Assembly: GCA_034408895.1 (NCBI GenBank)
Contig: JAWXCI010000056.1
Span: 1 to 17,372, forward strand
Origin: UBA4660 sp034408895
GTDB lineage: Bacteria; Bacteroidota; Bacteroidia; Flavobacteriales_D; Sanyastnellaceae
Reading direction: 5' to 3'
Length of the DNA: 17,372 nt
Part shown: positions 8,501 to 15,961 of the stretch, one piece after another
How positions within the stretch are numbered: position 1 is the stretch's first letter
Layout: each line of letters begins with the position of its first letter
Made by a program: the position numbers and the translations under genes
Notes under the pieces: generated by a model
Told to the model about the DNA's origin: nothing
Database searches by the model: none
What the model saw: the letters and a program-made list of their open reading frames with translations, nothing else

Positions 8501-10215
8501 GTGGCGACCCGTTACAATTGGTATTCAATTCATCCATCGAAATTGACAGCTACGAGTGGTCGCACAATGATGAAGTGATTGGAACGAATCAAGTACTCAC
8601 CATCACACCTGGAGAAAACTATTACGGGGAATTCTATTGCACAGTATCGGCAACAAACAGTTGCGGAACCGCTACTGAAACTTTTTTGATGTACACAGTT
8701 TATGCTGTTGATCCTTATCCCATCACCTGGGATTTGGTGGAAACGATGGAGGCATGCACGGGCGCAACGATTGAAATCAACGCAAACGCCTCCACCATTT
8801 TTCCCGGTGTACTTGAAATTCAATGGTACGTGAACGATGAACCCATAAGCAACGAAGTGTCGTTCGAATTCACTCCACCATCGCCCGGACCTTATTGGTT
8901 CGATGTGGTGATGAGTGTGAACTGGGCCTGCGGCACGGTGGTGGAATCGGACGTGATGGTGCTCTCTGTTTTTGATGGGCCACAACTCCCTACAGACATT
9001 GTTGCACAAGAACTTCTTTTCTGCGAAGACGAAACCACAACGCTAACCTGCACCATAGTACTGCCCGGTGCGGAAATGAGTTACGAATGGACTTTGAATG
9101 GTGAAGTGGTAAGCACTCAACAAACATTTGATGTGCTGGTTCACAACGGAACCGTTGGTGAATATCTGTGTGAAGTAACTGCGGTTGCTGATTGCGGTGT
9201 GCTGCAAAGCACTTATAGCTTGTACTTCATCAACCTCTATGAATTCCCTGACATATATCCTGTCGAATCGAATGTTTTTTATACCGTGTGTGAAGGCAAT
9301 CCGTTTTTTCTTGCCGGCACCGGGACCGAAGAGGCCGAGAGTTACGCATGGTATTTCAATGGCAATGTAATTTCAACAGAACAATCGTTCACGCAGTTTG
9401 CACCCGAAGCAGGCGAATACTTTCTCACTGTTAGTTCACCGAGCGATTGCGGAACGTTTACGCTATACAATATCCTGATGTACACTGTTGAAGTAGTTGG
9501 TTTGCCGCAGTTACCTGAAGAAACAGAGTTCCAGGAATTATCAGTGTGCGAAGGAGAAAGTACCATCATCGCATTCATTCCTGAAATAGAAGGCGCCACT
9601 TATGCATGGGAATTTGAAGGACAACTACTATCCGAAACAGGATCATTTTTGGAAATTCCGAATGTGGATGATTGGGAAGGTGAATTCTCATGCACCGTTA
9701 CACTGACCAATGAATGCGGAAGCGTTTCACAATTTTATGAAGTAGCCATCATCATCACTGATGAAATTGTACAACCTACAATCACCGTAGGTGATGAATG
9801 GATTTGGGTGGACGACATCTACAGCGCCTACGAATGGATTTATGCAGGAGATGTAGTGAGCACCACTGATTCAATTCCAAATTATGGTGGAGGAGATTAT
9901 TCGTTGACCATTACCAACAGCACCGGTTGTGAGTGGACAGAGACTTTTTCTGTTCTCTCGGTTGATGAATCTGAAAATGTATCACTCGAACTTTTTCCAA
10001 ACCCCGCATCCGATGTTTTCACTTTGAAATCATCCCACCGCATTCTTTCAATTGAAGTTTACAATGCGGTGGGTGAGTTGGTGTTTTCACATGCCTCTGC
10101 GAATTCTAAACTCATTCAAATTAACGCGGTAAACTGGAGCGGAGGAGTGTATCAGGTGGTGGTTCGTGATCAAAATGAACAGATGAATCATAAACGAATT
10201 GTCGTGCAGCGCTAA
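5566..10215 (+). CDS. Giant T9SS cargo: Asp-box/BNR repeats plus about ten Ig-like modules
   Basis: A 1549-residue exported protein. Residues 1-22 are a signal peptide (MSKRFLLASFLF..., cleavage near LHA-QLW). Residues about 24-605 hold about 13 Asp-box-type motifs of form T/S-x-DGG-x-x-W (TNDGGVSW, SVDGGMNW, TINGGSSW, TTDGGANW, SFDGGETW, TSDGGLNW, TINGGNSW, TTNGGTVW and variants). This is the signature of BNR/sortilin/Ycf48-like beta-propellers. Residues about 615-1470 hold nine Ig-like modules of 85-95 residues, each with CxGxxxxL..., (Y/W)xW, GxYxC and a second Cys near CG, plus a tenth degenerate one. Residues about 1473-1549 are a type A sorting domain (LFPNPASD, GVYQVVV, terminal RIVVQR). 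Such proteins are large surface or secreted scaffolds and often act in adhesion or gliding in this phylum, but that role is inference. No enzyme signature was seen. Confidence 0.88.
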   Translation: MSKRFLLASFLFLSAIQSTLHAQLWTPHWQGADFQNGVQFFPGENFGYAGFENFFFKLNDYGNSWEAVYFDDFKKFLAIDFATTQEGWALMQQDLTWYVQETNDGGVSWIDHGALPDGFGNYTSIYVVNDNLLFAIVDTKVFRSINLGGSWTQVLTINDSVTGIHSNGFDNNKLWASGGNGKVYTSTNEGVTWTLVSIGVTFNAVLDIQFTNANTIYALIGGSNALRKSVDGGMNWTDVLAGSSNLAMQVLNDNEIFVSISNGILHTINGGSSWDTEFTWPDSRITYHFFDTTANNKILVGFDGQIYHSDDDGSAWTEINSGVNYVIGMDFINTAEGWAVGGSGFINILIHTTNAGENWNIANSPSGITNIDFFDAMNGYAIGSSGIHRTTDGGANWIQKSSTITSGKLVVVDALNVHVLSNNITVHNSFDGGETWTTGAYNVNLPLVAFPLYDLEFVDAMNGRLSGDSGYVYFTSDGGLNWIKNNTIGATLDLPECFFITNNIGWYSTQNLIYKTINGGNSWTSTSLALGNGYLGNMHFYDASNGLAVKGFGGVFSLMQTTNGGTVWTDITPPYITTQSLGKIWRSNASQGFIASSDLGILKQDDSFCPLPVFTASITVENPQACIGGTGFISFDANTDISSVMWYHEGLLISTNETLIISNVAENDSGAYEVNLSNTNGCGEFELVLQTTFTAIEDVAPIVSISSNEQILCEGETLSLSASTSYGSFNSALWYQDGNYIAQGETLEFPSVEAFQSGTYWCVCSIGSVCGTFNVTSNSIVISISESYELYTSAPPAIDILCESQPYELSAFASGYPEINFEWSVNDMVLSTSANLIIDYVTNEMDGELALTISGIGGCANEVAEYFYDIEVIPLAEVFPPTNSYQVLPVCFGETVTLEFLTDTPADFYEWYLGEALLGFASTLTVSLIDDFYYGDYYCWPYYGNDCVYSTEPFLMYTLVEGTDVEIIPTEQNMVLAGCGDPLQLVFNSSIEIDSYEWSHNDEVIGTNQVLTITPGENYYGEFYCTVSATNSCGTATETFLMYTVYAVDPYPITWDLVETMEACTGATIEINANASTIFPGVLEIQWYVNDEPISNEVSFEFTPPSPGPYWFDVVMSVNWACGTVVESDVMVLSVFDGPQLPTDIVAQELLFCEDETTTLTCTIVLPGAEMSYEWTLNGEVVSTQQTFDVLVHNGTVGEYLCEVTAVADCGVLQSTYSLYFINLYEFPDIYPVESNVFYTVCEGNPFFLAGTGTEEAESYAWYFNGNVISTEQSFTQFAPEAGEYFLTVSSPSDCGTFTLYNILMYTVEVVGLPQLPEETEFQELSVCEGESTIIAFIPEIEGATYAWEFEGQLLSETGSFLEIPNVDDWEGEFSCTVTLTNECGSVSQFYEVAIIITDEIVQPTITVGDEWIWVDDIYSAYEWIYAGDVVSTTDSIPNYGGGDYSLTITNSTGCEWTETFSVLSVDESENVSLELFPNPASDVFTLKSSHRILSIEVYNAVGELVFSHASANSKLIQINAVNWSGGVYQVVVRDQNEQMNHKRIVVQR

Positions 10216-10237
10216 CCCCGAAGGGGCGAAAAAGCCC
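10216..10237. repeat. CCCCGAAGGGG hairpin after the giant cargo gene
   Basis: Immediately after the TAA stop, CCCC (10216-10219) pairs with GGGG (10223-10226) around GAA. A competing stem GGGC (10224-10227) with GCCC (10234-10237) overlaps it. A Rho-independent terminator is possible, but no T-run follows directly; the nearest T-rich stretch is about ten bases further on. The core is close to the CCCGAAGGG core of the repeats at 17278-17310. Confidence 0.4.
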
Positions 10238-10271
10238 AACTCTTTTTCATGTTATTATAAAGCGAGCCTAA

Positions 10272-10724
10272 ATGATTCATTTGAAAACAAAAATCCACAA
10301 GGCATGCCTGCAACTTTTAAATGAAAAAATTGCCGACCTGCAAAAGGCGCTCAATGATTTGCAACAAGACACAACGAATGACTCAAAGAGTTCGGCTGGA
10401 GATAAACATGAAACATCACGCGCCCACATGCAGATAGAATACGCGCGAATAAGTAACATGAAGAGCGAAGCACTTCAACAAAAAAGTGTACTCGATAAAA
10501 TCAATCTTGAACTCATCAGCCCCCGGATTTCACAAGGCAGTTTGATAAAAATAGAGAACGGATTATTCTTCCTTAGCATTCCCCTTGGCAAAATAGAAGT
10601 GGAAGGCACATGCATAGTGGTGCTCTCTCCGCAATCTCCTCTTGGAACAAAATTGCTGGGCGCGAAAGCCGGTGATGCAGTAGAATTGAATAAGATGAAG
10701 TACGCCATAGAAGGTGTGTGTTGA
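10272..10724 (+). CDS. GreA/GreB-like C-terminal domain protein (stand-alone)
   Basis: A 150-residue cytoplasmic protein. Residues about 1-75 are helical and charged (KIADLQKALNDLQQD, SSAGDKHETSRAHMQIE, QKSVLDKI), probably a coiled coil. Residues about 85-150 form a small beta domain ending VVLSPQSPLGTKLLGAKAGDAVEL, which matches the signature of the FKBP-like C-terminal domain of GreA/GreB (SPxGxALLGxxxGDxV). That domain docks such factors on RNA polymerase. Homologues in Bacteroidota are, to my recollection, often mislabelled 3-oxoacyl-ACP synthase; nothing here resembles a ketosynthase. A role at the RNA polymerase secondary channel is inference. The gene ends 33 bases before rlmF and is probably co-transcribed with it. 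Confidence 0.75.
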   Translation: MIHLKTKIHKACLQLLNEKIADLQKALNDLQQDTTNDSKSSAGDKHETSRAHMQIEYARISNMKSEALQQKSVLDKINLELISPRISQGSLIKIENGLFFLSIPLGKIEVEGTCIVVLSPQSPLGTKLLGAKAGDAVELNKMKYAIEGVC

Positions 10725-10757
10725 TGGTGACACTAATGTTGCAACCACAAAAACTTG

Positions 10758-11735
10758 ATGATGACCGCTCCAAAACCCGATTCAGCCGCCAAAGAAAAAG
10801 AAGGACTCCATCCAAGGAATCTGCACCGCTTTGGCTACGACTTCGAAGCGCTTGTGAAAACCTCTCCAGAACTTGTCCCCTTCGTATTCACCAACAAATT
10901 CCAGACTGTCACCATTGACTTTGCCATACCTGAAGCGGTGAAAGCACTGAACGGTGCCCTGCTCAAACATTTTTATGACCTTCAGTATTGGGACATTCCA
11001 CAAGATTATCTCGTGCCACCCGTTCCCGGCCGAGCGGACTACATCCATCATGCTGCGGACTTGCTTGCTTCCAATAATAAAGGCGTGATACCAGTGGGTG
11101 ATTCCATGAATGTGTTGGACATAGGTGTGGGCGCAAGTTGTGTTTATCCCATCATTGGACACAAATCCTATCAATGGAGTTTTGTGGGAGCCGATAGCGA
11201 TAGCAAGGCATTAAAGTCTGCACAGAAAATCATTGACAAGAATGTTGCGCTGCAAGGTTCTGTTGTATTGCGAGTTCAAAAAACCGCCTCTAATATTCTG
11301 GCAGGAATGATAAAGCCGGATGATGAATTTGATTTGGTGATATGCAATCCTCCCTTTCATTCATCGCTTGAAAAAGTTCACCAGGCGGCAGAGCGAAAGT
11401 GGAGCAATCTGAAAGTGAAATCAGGAACTGAACCCACGCTGAATTTCGCTGGTCAACAGGGTGAAATTATTTTTCCCGGGGGCGAAGATGCTTTTGTAAA
11501 AAAAATGATAGTGCAGAGTGCCCAATTGCCCAACCGGTGTTATTGGTACACCTCGCTCATCTCGAAAGAAACCACACTAAGCCCCGTTTACAAAACCTTG
11601 AAAAAAGTAAAAGCGCTTGACGTGAGAACCATCAGCATGGCACAGGGCCAAAAGCAAAGCCGACTGGTGGCCTGGACATTTTTGTCCGAAACAGAACAAC
11701 GAAACTGGCGCGAAAGGCATTGGTGGAATTCATGA
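10758..11735 (+). CDS. rlmF: 23S rRNA (adenine(1618)-N6)-methyltransferase
   Basis: RlmF (YbiN) transfers a methyl group from S-adenosylmethionine to N6 of A1618 of 23S rRNA. The 325-residue length fits the family. The conserved N-terminus GLHPRNLHRFGYD, the segments FYDLQYWDIP and PPVPGRADYIHHAADLL, the SAM-binding loop VLDIGVGASCVYPIIG, the catalytic motif NPPFHSS (Asn197 in this numbering), NFAGQQGE and MAQGQKQSRLVAWTF all match the Escherichia coli enzyme as I know it. The frame also allows a TTG at 10755, but the tandem ATGs at 10758 and 10761 are more likely; I chose the first. It follows the GreA-like gene by 33 bases, so both may be on one transcript. No regulatory signal was seen. 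Confidence 0.93.
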   Translation: MMTAPKPDSAAKEKEGLHPRNLHRFGYDFEALVKTSPELVPFVFTNKFQTVTIDFAIPEAVKALNGALLKHFYDLQYWDIPQDYLVPPVPGRADYIHHAADLLASNNKGVIPVGDSMNVLDIGVGASCVYPIIGHKSYQWSFVGADSDSKALKSAQKIIDKNVALQGSVVLRVQKTASNILAGMIKPDDEFDLVICNPPFHSSLEKVHQAAERKWSNLKVKSGTEPTLNFAGQQGEIIFPGGEDAFVKKMIVQSAQLPNRCYWYTSLISKETTLSPVYKTLKKVKALDVRTISMAQGQKQSRLVAWTFLSETEQRNWRERHWWNS

Positions 11736-11923
11736 TCACAGTCTCGTGCATTTCCAATTTGCGTATACCGCTCTTGATGCTGCACTATCCTCCTTCGGCT
11801 GCCACAAACCGGGTGTTGATAGTATTTGCTGAGCGTACCTGCAACCATAACTTACTTTAGCGCTTTCAAAATTGGGAATAAACATTTTACTTCCCTACAC
11901 ACTTAAAACATCCTATAGCAAGT

Positions 11924-12994
11924 ATGGCTTTTGTAACATTCAATACCAAAGAGCATCCGCTCTTTGATGAACTCAAGACGCGCGTTGACGCTTACTTCAA
12001 TCAGACCGGCAAAAACCGCTGGGGCAACTGGAAAATTTACCTCAAATCAGGAATACTGCTTACTGCACTGGCAGGCTTTTACACCTGGCTTGTGTTCTTC
12101 ACTCCCGGTGTTTTGTTGAGCATTCTTCTTTGTGCATTGCTGGGCCTCACGCTGGCCGCAGTCGGTTTTAATGTGATGCACGACAGTGCTCACGGCAGTT
12201 TTTCCAAATACAACTGGGTGAACAATATGATGAGCTATTCGCTCAACCTCATGGGTGGCGATGTGCACCTGTGGAAAACAAAACACAACATGGTGCACCA
12301 CAGTTTCACCAACATTCAGGGAATGGATGATGACATTGACATACTCCCGGTAATGCGACTCAACCTGCACCAGAAACGATATTGGATGCATCGCTTCCAG
12401 CACATCTACGGATTTATTTTTTATGCACTGAACTACCTCTTTTGGGTGTTCTACTTCGACTACAAGAAATACTTCTCAGGAAAAATAGGAGTTACCAAAA
12501 TCAGGAAATATGGCTTTTGGGATCATGTAAGCTTCTGGGCCACCAAAGCGGTTTACCTGTTTGTATTCATTGCCCTCCCCATGATGGTGGTGGGTGTGAT
12601 GTCCACCATCATAGGCTACATTATTCTTACCTGTGTGTGTGGAACTATGATAGCAGTGGTGTTTCAGCTTGCACACATTGTGGAAGAAACACATTTCCAC
12701 GATCCCGCAGGTCAGCACCAGAAACTTGAAACCGAATGGGCCGTTCACCAGATACAGACTTCCAGCAACTTTGCTACTCACAACAAATTTGTACACTGGT
12801 TTACGGGTGGATTAAATCACCAGGTGGAGCATCACCTGTTCCCACGCATTTCGCATATTCATTATCCCGCTCTAGCCACAATTGTGCGCGAGACCTGCAT
12901 GAAGTTTGGCATCACGTACAACGAACATCGCACCGTGCTGCTGGCTGTTCGCTCGCATGTGGTGCACCTGCGCTCTATTGGCAGGCATAATTGA
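11924..12994 (+). CDS. Membrane fatty-acid desaturase (COG3239 type)
   Basis: A 356-residue integral membrane di-iron desaturase that introduces a cis double bond into acyl chains. All three histidine boxes are present: HDSAH (86-90), HNMVHH (121-126) and QVEHH (300-304). The glutamine in the third box is typical of front-end and linoleoyl-CoA desaturase-like enzymes; here it occurs in GLNHQVEHHLFPRISHIHYP. There is no fused cytochrome b5 domain, so electrons must come from a separate ferredoxin or similar donor. Hydrophobic segments lie at about 45-80, 155-175 and 205-245. Regiospecificity cannot be read from the sequence. It stands alone with 188 bases upstream; TACTTTAG at 11853-11860 is a poor -7 candidate. 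A role in membrane-fluidity adjustment is inferred from the family. Confidence 0.92.
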   Translation: MAFVTFNTKEHPLFDELKTRVDAYFNQTGKNRWGNWKIYLKSGILLTALAGFYTWLVFFTPGVLLSILLCALLGLTLAAVGFNVMHDSAHGSFSKYNWVNNMMSYSLNLMGGDVHLWKTKHNMVHHSFTNIQGMDDDIDILPVMRLNLHQKRYWMHRFQHIYGFIFYALNYLFWVFYFDYKKYFSGKIGVTKIRKYGFWDHVSFWATKAVYLFVFIALPMMVVGVMSTIIGYIILTCVCGTMIAVVFQLAHIVEETHFHDPAGQHQKLETEWAVHQIQTSSNFATHNKFVHWFTGGLNHQVEHHLFPRISHIHYPALATIVRETCMKFGITYNEHRTVLLAVRSHVVHLRSIGRHN

Positions 12995-13196
12995 TCCTGA
13001 TTGCTAGTTGGTTTACCGTCCCGAAGATTCGGAAATTTCCTTGTTGCATGCTACTACCATAAGCCTCTTGGTTGCTGTGGAATTTCACTCGCGGACACAC
13101 ATTCCCGAAAATACTTATGAAAATGGGCCGGTCGCACACATTACGTGTGTTGGGCAACATTCCCGACATTCATTTTACCGACTACCAATTACCGCC
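12995..13196. terminator. Convergent spacer with weak hairpins, possible terminators
   Basis: These 202 bases lie between the desaturase and the TonB receptor, which converge. Two small stems are visible: CCGAA-ga-TTCGG at 13021-13032 and ACACA-ttacg-TGTGT at 13136-13150. Neither is followed by a clear T-run, so the terminator call is tentative. No convincing gene was found here. Confidence 0.25.
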
Positions 13197-15479
13197 CTAC
13201 ATCATCTTCCACCGAAATCCTACATACCCCATACGTCCGAAAACAGGACCCCAAATAAGTGATGCATCAAAATCTTCGCTGGAAGGATCTTCGGATGAAA
13301 TGATGGCATCGTGCTGCATGAAGTTTGTAAGGTTTTCGCCACCGACATACAATTCAAGATTGGTGCGAAACACATAAGTGATCTGGGCATTCAGTTGAAC
13401 ATAAGATTCAGATTTCAGCAGAATAGTATGAGCTGCATGTTCGCCCGCGGGTGGAATGCGTTTTTGCGAAATCCACTGAAGCGTGGCATCCCATCTCCAT
13501 TGTGCACCATTGTCCTTCTCTCTAGTTTCGAAAGCGATATTGGTAAACGCACGGTGCTTATTCAGCAACGGTTTTTCCAGCAGCCCGGAAACGTATTGTG
13601 TCTGCACATCCAGCCAGCGGTAGGCCAGCCTCCAGTCAAACCGTTTGAAGGGTGACCATTGCAATTCGGCCTGCACACTGTTGCTGAAACTCTGTCCATC
13701 GAGATTGTAAAAACGAACGACCCGTGCTTCTTCAATATCCATCACCAGTTGGTTTACGAATTGGGTGCGGTATGCATCAAGGGAAAGTGTGGCCTCGCGA
13801 TGGTTCATCTCAAATTTCTGTGAGAAGATGATTCCGAAATTCCATGCTTCTTCCATCTTCAAACCAAACGGGAACTCCGGGTTGAAATACTGTATCTCAA
13901 TGTCCCTGTTGCTGGCAAGCATTCCAACATTATCCATTAAAATGCTGGGTGTGCGATAGCCTTTTCCCGCAGCCAGTTTTAAGGATGAATTTTCAGTGAA
14001 GCTGTATCGTGCATGAAGGCGCGGAGTGAGCAACAAGTCATATACATTGTGATAGTCGGCCCTCATTCCCGCCACGAGGATAAATGATTCCCCTGCAAGC
14101 CATGAATACTCGAACGCTGCGCCCGGTACCAATTCTTTCCTGTCGAAATTGTAAGTAGTGAAATCAACAGATGATGTGGATTGTTCCATGGTATCCAATG
14201 ACTCGTGATAATCATCGTATTGCCACGATAAAGCAGAAGTGAACTTATGGTTTTCACTGAACCGAGATGCAAACAAGAGGTTGGCTCTAGCGCTCAGTTG
14301 TTGCCCGCTGTATTGGCGAAATCCGAAATTTCCATTCTGCTCATGCCATGATGCATTGAGTTGCGTCCCGAAACTCTGGAAATCCTTATCCGGAAAAACA
14401 TAGCCTGTCTTGGCAGAAATTTCGTAGCGGTCGGTAGTCACATTCACTCCCCACAACTGTGAGCGTATTTCATCCTGCGGATCATATTGCAGTTTTCCGC
14501 TCACGTTGTTTAAGTGCATATAAGAGGCGGTGTACTGACCGCCCAAACCGCCATCAGTGGCCAGATGCCATTCGTTACGGAGAATCACATTGGAGAAAAG
14601 AGGGTTGTCCAGAAAACCATCGTCATTCATATCCGAACGCAATTGAGACATGGCACCATGGGCCAGGAAAATGGGGCTGAATTGGATTTTTCTTTGCTGC
14701 TGCCGGGGATTCATTTCCGGTTTCCACAAAAGATTTAGCTCCAGCCTTCCTCCAGTACTGGAGTAGGCATTGACATGAAGCCTTTCGCCATTGCCCGGAT
14801 TTTTGTGCGACACATTTATTTGTCCTGTAATGCTTTCATAACCATTCAAGACAGAGCCCACACCTTTTGCAATCTGGATAGAATGGATCCACGGCCCCGG
14901 CACATAAGTCAATCCATAAGTGGAGGCGAGCCCGCGAACAGCAGGCACATTGTCGAACATAATTTGGGTGTAGCGCCCATCAAGGCCGAGCATTCTTATC
15001 TGCCGGGTTCCGGTTATGGCATCGGTAAACGAAGCATCAATAGAGGCATTGGTTTCAAAACTTTCTGACAAATTGCAACACGCGGCCTTACACAATTCCT
15101 TTTCTGTGATGGTTTGAAATAGCTGCGGATCGCGCGTGTTCATCTGTGTTGCGTCCAACTTCCCCGTTACCTTAACGGCACCCAGCGATGCAGGCTCGAG
15201 CAACACTTCGAGAAAAGTTTGATTGGAATAGCGGATAGTATCTGAGTCGTAACCACTGTAGGATACCACAAGCATTTTAGCATCAGGCGGAATCCCCAGT
15301 TCAAACTCTCCGTTGGCATCGGCCACCGTTCCGCTGCGGGTGTTGAGCCAAACCACATAAGCACCGGGCAATGCTTCTACCTGTCCGTTGCCGGTGCTGC
15401 CGTTAACTCGTCCGCGAATCAACTGGGCACGGCTCGCACTCACCAGTGCAAGTGAAATAAATAACACTATGTATTTCAT
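13197..15479 (-). CDS. TonB-dependent outer-membrane receptor, metal-locus type
   Basis: A 760-residue outer-membrane beta-barrel that would import a substrate using TonB energy. Residues 1-19 are a signal peptide (MKYIVLFISLALVSASRAQ). Residues about 20-95 form a CarboxypepD_reg-like domain (RGRVNGSTG, GAYVVWLNTRSGTVADANGEFEL). The plug, about 105-225, contains CKAACCNLSESFETN (C130, C134, C135), then TGTRQIRMLGLDGRYTQI, VPAVRGL and YESITGQINV. The barrel fills the rest and ends at GYVGFRWKMM. The cysteines near the plug start, together with HMA and HYC_CC_PP genes directly upstream, suggest a soft-metal substrate such as copper; this is inference. The start at 15479 (or the ATG at 15482) begins the signal peptide and leaves 7-10 bases after the HMA stop. 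A longer frame to 15587 would overlap that gene and lacks a leader. Confidence 0.88.
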   Translation of the reverse strand: MKYIVLFISLALVSASRAQLIRGRVNGSTGNGQVEALPGAYVVWLNTRSGTVADANGEFELGIPPDAKMLVVSYSGYDSDTIRYSNQTFLEVLLEPASLGAVKVTGKLDATQMNTRDPQLFQTITEKELCKAACCNLSESFETNASIDASFTDAITGTRQIRMLGLDGRYTQIMFDNVPAVRGLASTYGLTYVPGPWIHSIQIAKGVGSVLNGYESITGQINVSHKNPGNGERLHVNAYSSTGGRLELNLLWKPEMNPRQQQRKIQFSPIFLAHGAMSQLRSDMNDDGFLDNPLFSNVILRNEWHLATDGGLGGQYTASYMHLNNVSGKLQYDPQDEIRSQLWGVNVTTDRYEISAKTGYVFPDKDFQSFGTQLNASWHEQNGNFGFRQYSGQQLSARANLLFASRFSENHKFTSALSWQYDDYHESLDTMEQSTSSVDFTTYNFDRKELVPGAAFEYSWLAGESFILVAGMRADYHNVYDLLLTPRLHARYSFTENSSLKLAAGKGYRTPSILMDNVGMLASNRDIEIQYFNPEFPFGLKMEEAWNFGIIFSQKFEMNHREATLSLDAYRTQFVNQLVMDIEEARVVRFYNLDGQSFSNSVQAELQWSPFKRFDWRLAYRWLDVQTQYVSGLLEKPLLNKHRAFTNIAFETREKDNGAQWRWDATLQWISQKRIPPAGEHAAHTILLKSESYVQLNAQITYVFRTNLELYVGGENLTNFMQHDAIISSEDPSSEDFDASLIWGPVFGRMGYVGFRWKMM

Positions 15480-15489
15480 CATGACAGGT

Positions 15490-15849
15490 TTAGTGATCAG
15501 ACAGCTCGCGGTACTTGCAGCAATGGTGAGTACGCGCGTATTGCTCATCGGTGCAGATAGATTTTTCCGTATCGTAGCCCACTTCATTCAGCAGTTTGTG
15601 AATTTCATCTTCAGTGATTTTAGAGGGCTTGTAAGTAACTTCCAGCTGATGAGCCTCCAGGTTATAATCGGCATGAATTACACCGCGGACATCCATCGCT
15701 TTTTCTATGGTGCTTTCGCACATACCGCAAACACCCGATACATGGAATTTCACAGTTACAGGCTTTTCTTTTTTATCAGCGCCCAGGGCTGCATTAAAAG
15801 AAAGAGTGGAGAAGAGAATAACGAACATGAGGGCAATTTGATTTTTCAT
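15490..15849 (-). CDS. Exported heavy-metal-associated (HMA) domain protein
   Basis: A 119-residue protein with a signal peptide (MKNQIALMFVILFSTLSF..., cleavage near ALG-A), so it is probably periplasmic. Residues about 31-95 are a ferredoxin-like HMA fold with the metal-binding loop GVCGMCEST (C41 and C44, a CxxC), followed by ADYNLEAHQLEVTYKPSKI and LLNEVGYDT. The C-terminal tail adds C99 and a HHCC cluster (H108, H109, C110, C111), beyond the usual HMA boundary. HMA domains bind Cu(I), Zn(II) or similar ions and pass them to partner proteins. The next gene in the operon, a TonB receptor, follows within 7-10 bases, so the protein may accept or buffer the imported metal in the periplasm. 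The frame is open to 15954, but the ATG at 15849 starts the signal peptide. Confidence 0.88.
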   Translation of the reverse strand: MKNQIALMFVILFSTLSFNAALGADKKEKPVTVKFHVSGVCGMCESTIEKAMDVRGVIHADYNLEAHQLEVTYKPSKITEDEIHKLLNEVGYDTEKSICTDEQYARTHHCCKYRELSDH

Positions 15850-15881
15850 CTTGAATAAATTTTCGTTCCGATTCAATACCG

Positions 15882-15889
15882 AAACATAG
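15882..15889 (-). promoter_or_regulatory. Possible internal -7 element (TATGTTTC) before the HMA gene
   Basis: Read on the minus strand, TATGTTTC matches TAnnTTTG at all but the last base and lies 32 bases before the HMA start. The 112-base gap between the HYC_CC_PP-type gene and the HMA gene is long for one operon, so a second promoter here is possible. No -33 element was seen at a proper distance. Confidence 0.25.
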
Positions 15890-15961
15890 TTTGTAAAAAA
15901 TTGTTGGATTAGAAAACAATAAGTGCGAAGAAAAGATTCCACGCAGCAAGCCAATACGAAC

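Noticed and set aside
8530..9009. 159-codon minus-strand frame within the Ig-like array
   Set aside because: It is a shadow of the repetitive sense coding sequence, with a His/Arg-rich composition typical of antisense frames.
10272..10724. 3-oxoacyl-ACP synthase annotation, common for this small protein family
   Set aside because: It has 150 residues, no ketosynthase Cys-His-His/Asn centre, and a clear GreA/GreB-like C-terminal signature instead.
13072..13377. 101-codon plus-strand frame covering the desaturase/receptor spacer and the receptor 3' end
   Set aside because: Half of it is antisense to the conserved end of the TonB receptor. No family resemblance or start signal was seen.
15480..15587. 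Longer N-terminus for the TonB receptor
   Set aside because: It would overlap the end of the HMA gene by about 100 bases and put a non-hydrophobic stretch ahead of a clear signal peptide at MKYIVLF.
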